A stretch of 64,000 nucleotides of DNA from Lysobacterales bacterium. GTDB taxonomy: Bacteria; Pseudomonadota; Gammaproteobacteria; Xanthomonadales; UBA2363. A program made the position numbers and the translations under genes. Below, in pieces: positions 16,878 to 27,611 of the stretch; the first letter of the stretch is position 1; the number at the start of each line of letters is the position of its first letter. The stretch is from assembly GCA_019634735.1 (NCBI GenBank), contig JAHCAT010000005.1, positions 155,192 to 219,191 on the forward strand, given 5' to 3'. The notes under the pieces are model-generated. The model ran no database searches. It worked only from the letters and a program-made list of their open reading frames with translations, and was not told the DNA's origin.

Positions 16878-17240
16878 TGCCAGGAATCGCTGCGGCCCGC
16901 TGTCTGGAACCGAGACCGACGCCGGCGATCGCCGGGACCCGGGCGACCGCCTGTCCCGCTGAGCGGGCGAGAACGGCCGTCATGCCGAGCTGACCGGCGG
17001 GTCCGCACACCGCCCATCCCCGTCCTGGCCTGATCGACCGCGCCGGCTGCCTGGCCGCGCGACGCTGCACCGGTCCTGCGCGTTCGCGCAGCGAGGGCGT
17101 GGAACCGAACCGCGGACCGGGCGAATGACCCGGATGGCCACGCCAGGCCGGGCGCGGCGCCGGGATGGCCCAGGGCCGGAACGACGCATTCGTCCCGGCC
17201 GGTTCATCGGGTGCGGACCAAGGGGTGCGGTAACCACCCG
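16878..17240. other. Gene-free stretch (363 bases) between convergent genes, with GC hairpin
   Basis: No gene is supported. It separates the 3' ends of the CBM9-AraC gene and the large diheme gene. CTGCGCG, TT, CGCGCAG at 17076-17091 is a perfect 7+7 hairpin, and CCCGCTGAGCGGG is a shorter one near 16950. Neither has a T-run. They may act as bidirectional terminators or be remnants of a REP-like repeat. Confidence 0.5.
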
Positions 17241-20200
17241 TCAGGGGGCCGTTCCCGCCCCGCCGCCGGCCTCGAAGCCATTGGCGAACAGGAGATCGCC
17301 CGGCATCCGCCAGCGCCGCTCGACCACGGTCTCGTTGCCCGCATGGTCGCGCACCCGCACAGTGACCACGATCGGGCTGCCGGGCGGTATCGCCGACGGC
17401 AGCGACAGGCTCGCGACCGAGCCGGACGGGTCCAGGGCCAGGCCGGCAGCGAGGTTGGTGCCGGCCGGCACGCCGCCCAGCGCATGACTCGCGGTGACGC
17501 GCAGCGTCGCCGGGTTGACACCGGACGCGGTGTCGAAGGCGGAGATCTGGATGACGGAAACCGGCTCGCTGGCCGCATCCGCGGCGGGCCGGACCACCAG
17601 GGTGGGCCGCAGGTCGTCCTCGTGGAAGCCCCAGAAGGCTTGCTGGCCGGGTGGCTGGCCGGGCTGGTTCCATGCGACCAGCTCCACAGGCGTGCCCAGA
17701 TCGATCCATCGGGCGACCGTGAGGCGTTCCGCTGAGGAGAGCCCCGGAATCGGAGGATGTCCGGCGAAGTCCAGGTCGTCGGGTCGGTCGGCATTGCTGC
17801 GACCGTCCAGCCGGGCGCCCCAGAGCGCCCAGACGAGAAGGCTCTGGCGCGCCTGGTAGGACCGGACCAGGCGGGTCGGCTGGACCGGCGGCGCCGCACC
17901 CGCGCCGTTGAACAGCAGGCGGTGGATAGTGGCGGGCCAGCCGGCGATCGTGCCCGCGGCGGCGGTGAGCGGAAGTCCTGCCGCGGGCGAACTCGCACCG
18001 TGGCAGCTCGCGCAACGGGACTCGAACACCGGCAGCACATCGGCGAAGTACTCGACCGTGACCTGCGGACTGGCCACGGCCTGGACGGTCGGCTCGCCGC
18101 CGCCGGCCGCCGGCACGAACAAGGGCGTGGTACGGGCAAGGTCGCGTACCGGATAGGTCGGGCTGGAGGCCGCGGTGCCAGGGAACGGCATGGGCTGCTT
18201 TGAGTGGGCATGGCACCCGCCACAGTCCCAGCGCGCCTCGCCCGGCCGCAACTGGTGCCAGGTCTGCGCCATGTTCAGCGTCAGGCCATTGCGGTCGATG
18301 GTCTGGAACGTGAAGGGCACATCGGCGGGCAGCTTGACCAGAAACGAGGTGTCCGGCGCGATGCTTCCGTCCGGCAGCATGCTGGTCGCTCCCGGCGGTT
18401 TGCCCGAGGCCGCGCCGCGGGTCGGCACTTCGCCCAGGATCCTCAGACGCTCGCCGCCCACCGCCAGGTATTCGATGCTGTTCCAGGGGTAGGAGCGGTC
18501 GGTCTGCGGCTCCATGGCGAGCACGCGCAAACCCCAGATGTCGTCGTCGCCGTAGACGCCGGCGTCGGCGCCCTGTCGGACCCACGAGTACACCGTCTCC
18601 AGGTTGCCCGGGTTCCAGGGATCGCGGTCGCCCCACCAGGGACCCAGCGCGGGCTCGGTCTCGCGCCAGATCAGGGATGACGATCCGACCAGGCCGAAGG
18701 GCTCACCCGGAACCAGTCCGGTGGCGATGATCTGGCTGTCGTTCGGGCCAGGACGCAGCGGCGGCTCGCTGGCGCCGTGCAGGGCCGACCAGGGCACCAC
18801 GGGGCGCGGCCACTGGAGGTTGAAGCCCAGCTCGCGCACCACCAGCGGCATGCCGGACGGCGGCCCGGGTACGTTGGCCGGCGGCGTCGGGACCACGCTG
18901 CCGTCGGGAATCAGGCGGATCTCGCCGTGGTACCAGGGAAACGCCGTGCCGGTGCCCTGATAGATGCCGTTGTGGTTGGCGGGTCCCGGTGAGTAGGCGA
19001 CCAGGATTTCCGCGGCCGGACCCCCCACACCCGGAAGCGGGGGTACCGCGACAGGCTGCGTCACCTTGCCCCGGCGTGCAGTGCCTGCGCACTGGCCGGG
19101 CTCGGCCGAGCCGTAGGGATCGTGCTCCCTGCCGGGGCAGGGTGCCGGGAAGTCGTCGGGCGTGGTCCAGGGGGTCAGCACCCGGCGCAGCTCGCCAGGC
19201 TGGCCCGGGTCGCGACGGGCGAACGGAATCGGGCCGAAGGGTGGCGGATCACCGGTCAGGAAGTCGGGACCGGGCGGGTCGAGCGGATAGCGGATGAGGT
19301 CGCCGAAGCCGTTGTTGTTGAGGTTGTAGTAGCGGGTGACGACGATGTCGCCGCCGGGCATCTGGGTCGCGAAGTGGTGCGTGATGCCGAACTCCGCGAA
19401 TCCGCTGAGGCTGTTCCAGGCGCGGCCGTCGGGTTCGATGATCCAGAGCGGGAAGTTGCGCTCGTCCCTGAGCCCTTGCTCCTCCCAGCTGGAGAACATG
19501 ATCCGGCCGTCGGCCAGCACCTGGGGGTGCAGCGCCATTGCCAGGTTGAGGTGGCCGACCAGCTCGGGGTTGGCGCCGTCGGCGTCCATCCGGAACAGCT
19601 GCAGGGTGCGCTGGCCGACGTCCATCACCTTCGGTGGCAGCACGTTGTTGCGGGTGGACGTGAACACGATGGTGCCGCCGGGCGCCCAGGTGCCGCCGGT
19701 GTTGAACACCCCGATCCGCGGCAGGTTGCTGTTCGGGCCTGGCCCGAAGTTGGCGCCATTGCCCAGGTTGGGGGTATGGCGCTGGGTGGTGAGCCGCTGG
19801 GCCTGGAGGGTGCCCAGGTCCAGGACGTAGAGATCCGCCCCCGCCGCCGAGAGGCCGCCGCGCTGGGGGTTGCCGGTGGTGAGGTCGTGATACCAGGTCA
19901 GCAGTACCCGCTGACCGTCGAACGAGACATTCGGGTCGGATACCGATCCCACCGACAGGGGCGAGCCGCCGGGCGTGTCGAGCAGCGGACGGTGCGATTC
20001 CAACGGAAAGATCACCTGCCGGGTACCGTCGGGGCGCAGCCGGACCAGCACCGCGCCGGCATCGGGGGTGAGCGGACGGACCGTATCCGGCCAGACGCTG
20101 GCGCCGTTCTCGGGGTGGCCGGGCATCGGGCCATTGCTGGGGCGCGGCGCCCGCACATAGAGCAGGTCGAACGGCAGCGGGTTGACGACATCGGCCCAGG

Positions 20201-20249
20201 CCGAACCGACCTGGATCGCTGACGCGAGAATGATGATCAGGGTGCGCAT
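17241..20249 (-). CDS. Large secreted diheme protein resembling hydrazine synthase alpha subunit, with C-terminal GFE tag
   Basis: 1002 residues from the ATG at 20247-20249, preceded by GGAGG at good spacing; longer frames run into the repeat block and are not credible. Signal peptide LIIILASAIQVGSAWA. The TolB-like blades include TIVFTSTRNNVLPPKVMDVG and LADGRIMFSSWEEQG. LRPGEARWDCGGCHAHS gives heme site one (Cys676, Cys679, His680), and RCASCHGASSP gives site two (Cys746, Cys749, His750). A C-terminal Ig-like domain follows (SVIQISAFDTASGVNPATL), and the protein ends LLFANGFEAGGGAGTAP, a variant of the GFES tag. It is a paralogue of the protein at 5061-7232. Likely periplasmic or surface-located. 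The reaction is unknown, and the hydrazine-synthase likeness is structural only. Confidence 0.78.
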   Translation of the reverse strand: MRTLIIILASAIQVGSAWADVVNPLPFDLLYVRAPRPSNGPMPGHPENGASVWPDTVRPLTPDAGAVLVRLRPDGTRQVIFPLESHRPLLDTPGGSPLSVGSVSDPNVSFDGQRVLLTWYHDLTTGNPQRGGLSAAGADLYVLDLGTLQAQRLTTQRHTPNLGNGANFGPGPNSNLPRIGVFNTGGTWAPGGTIVFTSTRNNVLPPKVMDVGQRTLQLFRMDADGANPELVGHLNLAMALHPQVLADGRIMFSSWEEQGLRDERNFPLWIIEPDGRAWNSLSGFAEFGITHHFATQMPGGDIVVTRYYNLNNNGFGDLIRYPLDPPGPDFLTGDPPPFGPIPFARRDPGQPGELRRVLTPWTTPDDFPAPCPGREHDPYGSAEPGQCAGTARRGKVTQPVAVPPLPGVGGPAAEILVAYSPGPANHNGIYQGTGTAFPWYHGEIRLIPDGSVVPTPPANVPGPPSGMPLVVRELGFNLQWPRPVVPWSALHGASEPPLRPGPNDSQIIATGLVPGEPFGLVGSSSLIWRETEPALGPWWGDRDPWNPGNLETVYSWVRQGADAGVYGDDDIWGLRVLAMEPQTDRSYPWNSIEYLAVGGERLRILGEVPTRGAASGKPPGATSMLPDGSIAPDTSFLVKLPADVPFTFQTIDRNGLTLNMAQTWHQLRPGEARWDCGGCHAHSKQPMPFPGTAASSPTYPVRDLARTTPLFVPAAGGGEPTVQAVASPQVTVEYFADVLPVFESRCASCHGASSPAAGLPLTAAAGTIAGWPATIHRLLFNGAGAAPPVQPTRLVRSYQARQSLLVWALWGARLDGRSNADRPDDLDFAGHPPIPGLSSAERLTVARWIDLGTPVELVAWNQPGQPPGQQAFWGFHEDDLRPTLVVRPAADAASEPVSVIQISAFDTASGVNPATLRVTASHALGGVPAGTNLAAGLALDPSGSVASLSLPSAIPPGSPIVVTVRVRDHAGNETVVERRWRMPGDLLFANGFEAGGGAGTAP

Positions 20250-20373
20250 GGTGGTGGTCCTCCGGCGCCGGACTGTGCCCTGACCCAGGAGCGCCCTGCC
20301 ATGGATGGATGCGACGAACCGCTGGGACGATCGCGTCATGCCGCGATTCTTCGACTCGTTCGAGCGGTCGGGC

Positions 20374-20857
20374 GGGGGACCGGGGACTGGGGACTGGGGA
20401 CTGGGGACCGGGGACCAGGGAGCGGGGACCGGGGTTCGAGGACCGGGGACCAGGGACCAGGGACCGGGGACCGGGGACCGGGGTTCGAGGACCGGGGACC
20501 AGGGACCAGGGACCGGGGACCGGGGTTCGAGGACCGGGGACCAGGGACCGGGGACCAGGGACCGGGGACCAGGGACCGGGGTTCGAGGACCGGGGTTTGA
20601 GGACCGGGGTTCGGGGTTCGGGGTTCGGGTTCGGGTTCGGGGTTCGGGTTCGGGTTCGGGGTTCGGGTTCGGGTTCGGGGTTCGGGTTCGGGGTTCGGGT
20701 TCGGGGTTCGGGTTCGGGGTTCGGGTTCGGGGTCGGGTTCGGGGTCGGGTTCGGGTTCGGGGTCGGGTTCGGGGTCGGGTTCGGGGTCGGGTTCGGGGTC
20801 GGGTTCGGGGTCGGGTTCGGGGTCGGGGTTTGCGTTCGGGATTCGGGATTCGGGGTT
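20374..20857. repeat. Low-complexity G-rich repeat block (about 480 bases)
   Basis: Three successive patterns on the plus strand: (a) 20374 to about 20600, imperfect 7-15-base units built of GGGGACC, GGGACTGG and GGGGTTCGAGGACC; (b) about 20600-20730, GGGTTC units with GGGGTTC variants; (c) about 20730-20830, a 12-base unit GGGGTCGGGTTC repeated about eight times, ending in GGGATTCGGGATTCGGGG. The block lies upstream of the diheme gene, starting 125 bases before its start codon. Long stop-free frames exist in several frames of both strands only because the repeat lacks stops. Closely spaced G-runs make quadruplex formation on this strand likely. Confidence 0.95.
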
Positions 20858-20897
20858 GCCGGAGTGGAGCGCGACCTGCTCTCCCTCTGAGAGACCT

Positions 20898-20930
20898 GAT
20901 TGGCGTCGTCTCCAAGACACCGCCCCAGTC
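20898..20930. repeat. Direct repeat, copy 1 (flanks sigma-factor module)
   Basis: Starts GATTGGCGTCGTCTCC, then AAGACACCGCCCCAGTC. It matches the copy at 22680-22712 in the same orientation at 30 of 33 positions (29 of the first 31). It lies 156 bases beyond the sigma-factor stop. Confidence 0.75.
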
Positions 20931-21086
20931 AGGCCCGTACCCCTTCTGCCAAGCGCGTGCCGCCGGGCGACGGCACCGCACTTCTCCCCTCCCCCGCCCT
21001 GCGGGGGAGGGGCGGGGGAGAGGGTCGGGGCTCGCCAGGATCTGGATCGTCGCCGGTCCAGGGGCGTGCCCTCCCGACACTTGCCC

Positions 21087-21815
21087 TCAGTTGCCGCCGC
21101 TGCCGCTTTCCGGCGCCGCGTGTGCGAGCAGGGCCGCGCGCATGGCGCGCAACTCCTGGTCGATGTCCGCGCCATCGCCGGTCTGGTCGGCCAGCTCCGC
21201 ACGCACCAGGTCGCGCAGTCGGGCGCGCAGGCGGTGCACGGTCACCGCCACGGTGTTGGGCCGCAGAGAGAGCTGTTCGCCCAACCGGCGATAGTCGGCC
21301 GGACCTGCGCCCTCGCCGAGGTGGGGTTCCAGGCGCTCGAACAGCGCGAGCTTCCCGGCCCGCTCGGCCTCCTCGCGCAGACGCTCGAAGGAGCGCTCGA
21401 TGACGGTCAGCGCCCAGGCCCGCTCGAAGGCCTGCTCCGGAGTACATCCCCCGGTATCGGCCAGCACGGCCAAGGCATCGTCGATCGGCACGGACGCCAG
21501 TCCACCACCGCGCTTTACCGCAGCCGCGGCCACCCGGGAATTGGCGAGGAAGTTCCGCAGGCTGGTCAGCAGGAACGCGCGGAAGCGGCCCCGCTCGGGA
21601 TCGGCCTGGGTGTCCCAGCGCCGTTCCAGCAGGCGCGTGAAGAAGTCCTGCGCGAGATCTTCGGCTTCGCTGGCATCGTGGCCGCGGTGACGGATGAAGG
21701 CCACCACCGGTCGCCGGTAGTTGCGACAGATCGATTCGAGTGCCTGCCGCGCCTGCTCGGGGCCGCCGCGCGCCTGCATGATCAGGCTCCAGCGGGTGGT
21801 CGCGAACTGCAGCAT
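21087..21815 (-). CDS. ECF-type RNA polymerase sigma factor
   Basis: 242 residues from the ATG complementary to 21813-21815, giving [12 protein letters not shown] at the N-terminus. Region 2 is [32 protein letters not shown] (core-binding and -10 recognition). Region 4 is [31 protein letters not shown], a helix-turn-helix for -35 recognition. The Ala-Thr-Thr-Arg-Trp-Ser-Leu opening and the long linker between regions resemble ECF groups common in Planctomycetes and in some Proteobacteria. No anti-sigma gene is next to it; the upstream partner on the same strand is the DUF1232-like gene, 148 bases away. Direct repeats enclose both genes. Confidence 0.9.
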   Translation of the reverse strand: MLQFATTRWSLIMQARGGPEQARQALESICRNYRRPVVAFIRHRGHDASEAEDLAQDFFTRLLERRWDTQADPERGRFRAFLLTSLRNFLANSRVAAAAVKRGGGLASVPIDDALAVLADTGGCTPEQAFERAWALTVIERSFERLREEAERAGKLALFERLEPHLGEGAGPADYRRLGEQLSLRPNTVAVTVHRLRARLRDLVRAELADQTGDGADIDQELRAMRAALLAHAAPESGSGGN

Positions 21816-21963
21816 CGGCCAGCACTCCCGGAACTGGAACGGCCCGGCGGACGCGAGCGGAACGGCACCAGGCGACGTCGCTTGCCGCACGGCGCCCGGC
21901 CGATCCACCTTGGGCGCGCGGGGATGAGCCGGCAAGCAAGCACCGTCCCGGGCCAGGCCGCGA

Positions 21964-22614
21964 CTACAGTACCTGGAAAAGGGAAGCCCGCGGGTCGGGC
22001 GCGGGCCTGCGCCGGATGCTGCCAGGCGATTCCCTGGACAGGCGTGTCGGTACCAGTCCCTCCAGCCATTCCGCGCCAACCCGCCGGGGGCGCAACGCCG
22101 CCTGTCCCCCGGCGAAAGAGGTGTCCTGCCTGAGCCGGCAGTAGTCCTCGTATTCGGCCAACTCGTCGCCCACCCGCTGCAGCATGACATCGGCCAGGAT
22201 GGCCTCGTCCAGGCGACCGACCACCGGCATCGAGGCCGGCAGCAGGACACGCGGATCGGCCGCGTAGGCGGCGATCGCATCCAGTTGCGCGGCCAGCGCC
22301 GCCGATGCCAGCCAGCCGCTGTCTTCCCGCATGACCTGCAGGCGCGACAGGCTGGCCAGTCGCGAACTCACGAAGGCGGGGCGGCTGCCGTCGGGATGGT
22401 TGTCCAGCGCCCGCTGAGCGGCCATCGCCAGCTGGTCCAGGACCAGTCCGGGCGAGCGCGGACTGATCGAATGCAGCGCGGCGTTGAAACAGGCCAGTCC
22501 GTCCTCCCGCAGTTCGTGGCCGGCGACGCGGCAGCCGGGCTCCGCGCCGCGGGTCAGGAAGTCCAGGAAGTCCGGGAGGAACGCCGGATCGTCATCGGGC
22601 GGGCTGGGAATCAT
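21964..22614 (-). CDS. DUF1232 (YkvA)-like protein
   Basis: 216 residues; ATG complementary to 22612-22614. I do not recognise a full match, but residues of about 130-180 (LDAIAAYAADPRVLLPASMPVVGRLDEAILADVMLQRV) resemble the DUF1232/YkvA core, which usually reads Tyr-x-x-x-Pro-Asp-Leu-Ile-Pro-Asp ... Gly-x-x-Asp-Asp. Several of the usual residues are changed (Leu-Leu-Pro-Ala in place of Ile-Pro-Asp). The first 110 residues are acidic then Ala-rich, with no signal peptide. It lies upstream of the ECF sigma gene on the same strand and could be coexpressed; a regulatory partnership is inference only. Confidence 0.55.
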   Translation of the reverse strand: MIPSPPDDDPAFLPDFLDFLTRGAEPGCRVAGHELREDGLACFNAALHSISPRSPGLVLDQLAMAAQRALDNHPDGSRPAFVSSRLASLSRLQVMREDSGWLASAALAAQLDAIAAYAADPRVLLPASMPVVGRLDEAILADVMLQRVGDELAEYEDYCRLRQDTSFAGGQAALRPRRVGAEWLEGLVPTRLSRESPGSIRRRPAPDPRASLFQVL

Positions 22615-22679
22615 CGGGCGGTCCGCTGGCAGGCTACCCTCCCCGTACCGCAGATGCGCCGGACCATTACCGACCGCCC

Positions 22680-22712
22680 GATTGGCGTCGTCTCCCAGAC
22701 ACCGCCACAGCC
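22680..22712. repeat. Direct repeat, copy 2 (flanks sigma-factor module)
   Basis: Starts GATTGGCGTCGTCTCC, then CAGACACCGCCACAGCC. Same orientation as 20898-20930. It lies 66 bases upstream of the DUF1232-like start, so the two copies bracket the two-gene module over about 1.8 kb. Confidence 0.75.
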
Positions 22713-22744
22713 TGGCCGGGGCTCGACGCCAACCCGGTGTCCAG

Positions 22745-22896
22745 CAGCTTGTTGAAAAACAACCCTCGTGGTCGTTCTCCAAGTCGCCCGTCCGGCGCAG
22801 GTCCGGACGCGCTTCCGTCGAATCAACTGATTGCGCAGATGCTTCGACGAGCGGCCACCCATGGCCGCAGCCGGCAGGCTGTTTGTCAACAGCCTG
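22745..22896. mobile_element. Small MITE-like element with imperfect terminal inverted repeats
   Basis: The left end CAGCTTGTTGAAAAACAACC (22745-22764) matches the reverse complement of the right end (22877-22896, GGCTGTTTGTCAACAGCCTG) at 16 of 20 positions. Each end is itself nearly palindromic (GTTGAAAAACAAC; GGCTGTT-TGTC-AACAGCC). The 152-base unit contains no gene and its left half is less GC-rich than the genome. This fits a non-autonomous insertion remnant or a REP-like hairpin pair. No target-site duplication could be confirmed. Confidence 0.5.
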
Positions 22897-22997
22897 CCAG
22901 GCGTTCGGACCCGGCCCGGCTGCTGCAGCGGGCCGCCATGGCGCCCTCCTGAAGCACCCGGGCCAGGCAGGGTGGGAGCCGCCTCGGCCGGCTGCGT

Positions 22998-24002
22998 TCA
23001 GTGCCGTTCGAGCGCGTCCAGTGCCTGCCGCAGATCGACCGGAAGCTCGGCATGGAAAAGCAGATCCTCGCCGGCGGGACCCCGGATGCGCAGGCTGGCC
23101 GCGTGCAGGAACAGGCGGCGCAGACCGATCGCGCGCATCCGGGCATTGAATTCGGCGTCGCCGTACTTCTCGTCGCCGGCCACCGGGTGGCCGATATGCC
23201 GGGCATGGACGCGGATCTGGTGGGTACGTCCCGTCTCGATCAGGACCTCCGCGAGGGTGGCGCCGGGCAGCCGCTGCGCCACCGTGAACGTGCTGACCGA
23301 CGGTTTGCCGTCGGCGGCAACCTGCACCATGCGCTCGCCGCCCTGCAGCACGTGCTTGCGCAACGGTGCCTCGATGCGGAACGGCGAGGGCTGCAAGCGG
23401 CCGGCGAGCAGGGCCAGGTAGCGCTTCTGCGCACCGCCGCTGCGCAGCTGCGCCTGAAGTGCAAGCAGGGCTTTCCGGCTCCGGGCCAGCACCAGGATGC
23501 CGCTGGTGTCGCGATCGAGCCGGTGCACCAGTTCCAGGTAGGCGTCGCCGCGCTGCGCGCGCAGGGCCTCGATCACGCCCAGACTGACGCCGCTGCCGCC
23601 ATGACAGGCGATGCCCGCCGGCTTGTCCAGCACCAGCAGGTCGCGGTCCTCGTGGATGACGGCGGCCAGCAGACGGTCCCGCATCGCCGCCGGCACCGGT
23701 GCCGCCTCGCCGGCCGGGGCGATGCGGACCGGCGGCAGGCGGACGCGGTCGCCGATCGCCAGTCGGGTGTCCGGGCGGGCCCGGCCACCGTTGACCCGCA
23801 CCTGCCCGGTGCGCAGGAGTCGGTAGACCAGGCTGCGCGGCGCGCCCTTCAGGCGACCGAGCAGGAAATTGTCAAGGCGCTGGCCGTCCTGGCCGGCATC
23901 GACCTCGTGGATGACGACGCCGGTGCGTTCGCCGGCGCCGCCGGCCGCTTCATGCCGGCCGTGCTCGCTGCCGGCCGCGCGCCGGTTCGGGGGTGATTTC
24001 AC
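22998..24002 (-). CDS. rluC: Ribosomal large subunit pseudouridine synthase C
   Basis: 334 residues from the GTG at 24000-24002; an ATG at 24042-24044 in the same frame is possible but would overlap the rne promoter. The S4 RNA-binding domain comes first (QRLDNFLLGRLKGAPRSLVYRLL ... TGQVRVNGGRARP), then the RluA-type catalytic core. The core's motif LVHRLDRDTSGILVLARS contains the catalytic Asp, and the uridine pocket TGRTHQIRVHARHIGHPVAGD follows. It modifies 23S rRNA uridines (955, 2504 and 2580 in E. coli numbering). Divergent from rne, the same arrangement as in many gammaproteobacteria, where both genes deal with RNA. Confidence 0.93.
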   Translation of the reverse strand: MKSPPNRRAAGSEHGRHEAAGGAGERTGVVIHEVDAGQDGQRLDNFLLGRLKGAPRSLVYRLLRTGQVRVNGGRARPDTRLAIGDRVRLPPVRIAPAGEAAPVPAAMRDRLLAAVIHEDRDLLVLDKPAGIACHGGSGVSLGVIEALRAQRGDAYLELVHRLDRDTSGILVLARSRKALLALQAQLRSGGAQKRYLALLAGRLQPSPFRIEAPLRKHVLQGGERMVQVAADGKPSVSTFTVAQRLPGATLAEVLIETGRTHQIRVHARHIGHPVAGDEKYGDAEFNARMRAIGLRRLFLHAASLRIRGPAGEDLLFHAELPVDLRQALDALERH

Positions 24003-24003
24003 G

Positions 24004-24033
24004 TTGCCGCGCCAAGTGTCTGATTGGTATAGT
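24004..24033 (+). promoter_or_regulatory. Sigma-70 promoter of rne and long 5' leader
   Basis: TTGCCG at 24004-24009 and TATAGT at 24028-24033 are 18 bases apart, a good sigma-70 match in a genome where such hexamers are rare. Transcription would start near 24040, leaving a leader of about 335 bases before the ATG at 24374. A long leader is characteristic of rne in E. coli, where RNase E cuts its own leader to control mRNA amount. Similar feedback is likely, but no conserved hairpin was identified by eye. 24003-24373 contains no gene. Confidence 0.65.
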
Positions 24034-24373
24034 ATGCCGGCCATGCCGCGATCCCGGTAGGAAATTCCTGCCCACGTTCGTACGGCCCGGCCCGGAATCC
24101 CCGGTACAGGTTTGCCGGCGTCGCGCCCCGCGCGCCGCCGCCCACGCAGGCGGGACTGCCTGCCCACGCTCCACCCATTCCAACGGTCCGGCACCGGGCC
24201 CGACGGACGCAACCGCGACGACACGATGGCCCTCCTGCTGACGATCCTCCGCCTGCTCGCCCGCGACCTCGTCGCGGCCGGCGCGCGCTGGCCGGCGCAG
24301 GCGCCAGCGCAGGTCCTGCGGTTGGTCCCGCTCGTGGATCCCGGCCTCGCCGCGCCGGCAAGGACCCCTATCA

Positions 24374-27271
<2,898 letters not shown>

Positions 27272-27611
27272 TCCGGAGGGCGATCGACTGACGTCCGGCG
27301 TCATGGCGTCTGGCCGGACGGTGACCCGCGCTGCGTGGCGCGGGTCGCCGCGTCGCCGGTCGAGTCCGGGACCATCCGGACCGGCGCTGCGCCGAACCCG
27401 CCACGCTTCGCGGTAGCCGTTCGCGCCTGCCGCGCTGCGCCGCGACGAAAAGCACCACAGGGTCGGCGGACGATCAGGCCCTTCCCCGGGCATCAGGCAG
27501 GTGGGCCGCATGGGTCGGGCTCGCCGGCTTCCGAATGGAGAGCGCTGGCCCGTGCCCTCGCCGGCTGCCTATCGGCCGCGTGAATGCCGGGAAGTCCCCG
27601 GCGGAATCTGC
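27272..27611. other. Gene-free stretch (340 bases) between convergent genes
   Basis: Between the stops of rne and of the response regulator. The arms CGTCCGGC (27292-27299) and GCCGGACG (27313-27320) form an 8-base stem with a 13-base loop 21 bases after the rne stop, a possible rne terminator without a clear T-run. Nothing else is supported. Confidence 0.45.

Larger units (their letters stand above)
20250..21086. other. Gene-free stretch (837 bases) carrying the repeat block
   Basis: Between the diheme gene start and the sigma-factor stop. 20250-20373 should hold the promoter of the diheme gene, although no clear hexamers were found. 20374-20857 is the repeat block. 20858-21086 contains the first copy of the 31-33-base direct repeat (20898-20930) and a GC-rich CCCCTCCCCC / GGGGGAGGGG inverted pair near 20988-21019 that could fold into a hairpin. 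No gene is supported. Confidence 0.7.
22615..22997. other. Gene-free stretch (383 bases) with direct repeat and MITE-like element
   Basis: Lies between the start of the DUF1232-like gene and the end of rluC. It holds the second direct-repeat copy (22680-22712) and the small inverted-repeat element (22745-22896). Open frames through it are short or Arg-rich and not credible. From 22745 to about 22835 the composition is less GC-rich than the surroundings. Confidence 0.6.

Noticed and set aside
19122..20222. 366-codon plus-strand open frame inside the diheme gene
   Set aside because: Antisense shadow; the minus frame has blades, heme motifs and a ribosome-binding site.
20430..20600. tRNA T-loop-like GGTTCGAGG motifs
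   Set aside because: They recur as part of the repeat and have no acceptor or anticodon stems around them.
20374..20857. CRISPR array
   Set aside because: Units are short and contiguous, without unique spacers, and no cas genes are present.
20305..21294. Open frames through the repeat block in several frames and both strands
   Set aside because: They exist because the repeat has no stop codons; the products are periodic Pro/Gly/Arg peptides with no start signal.
22615..22997. Transposase remnant around the MITE-like element
   Set aside because: No frame shows transposase motifs; only the inverted repeats are visible.
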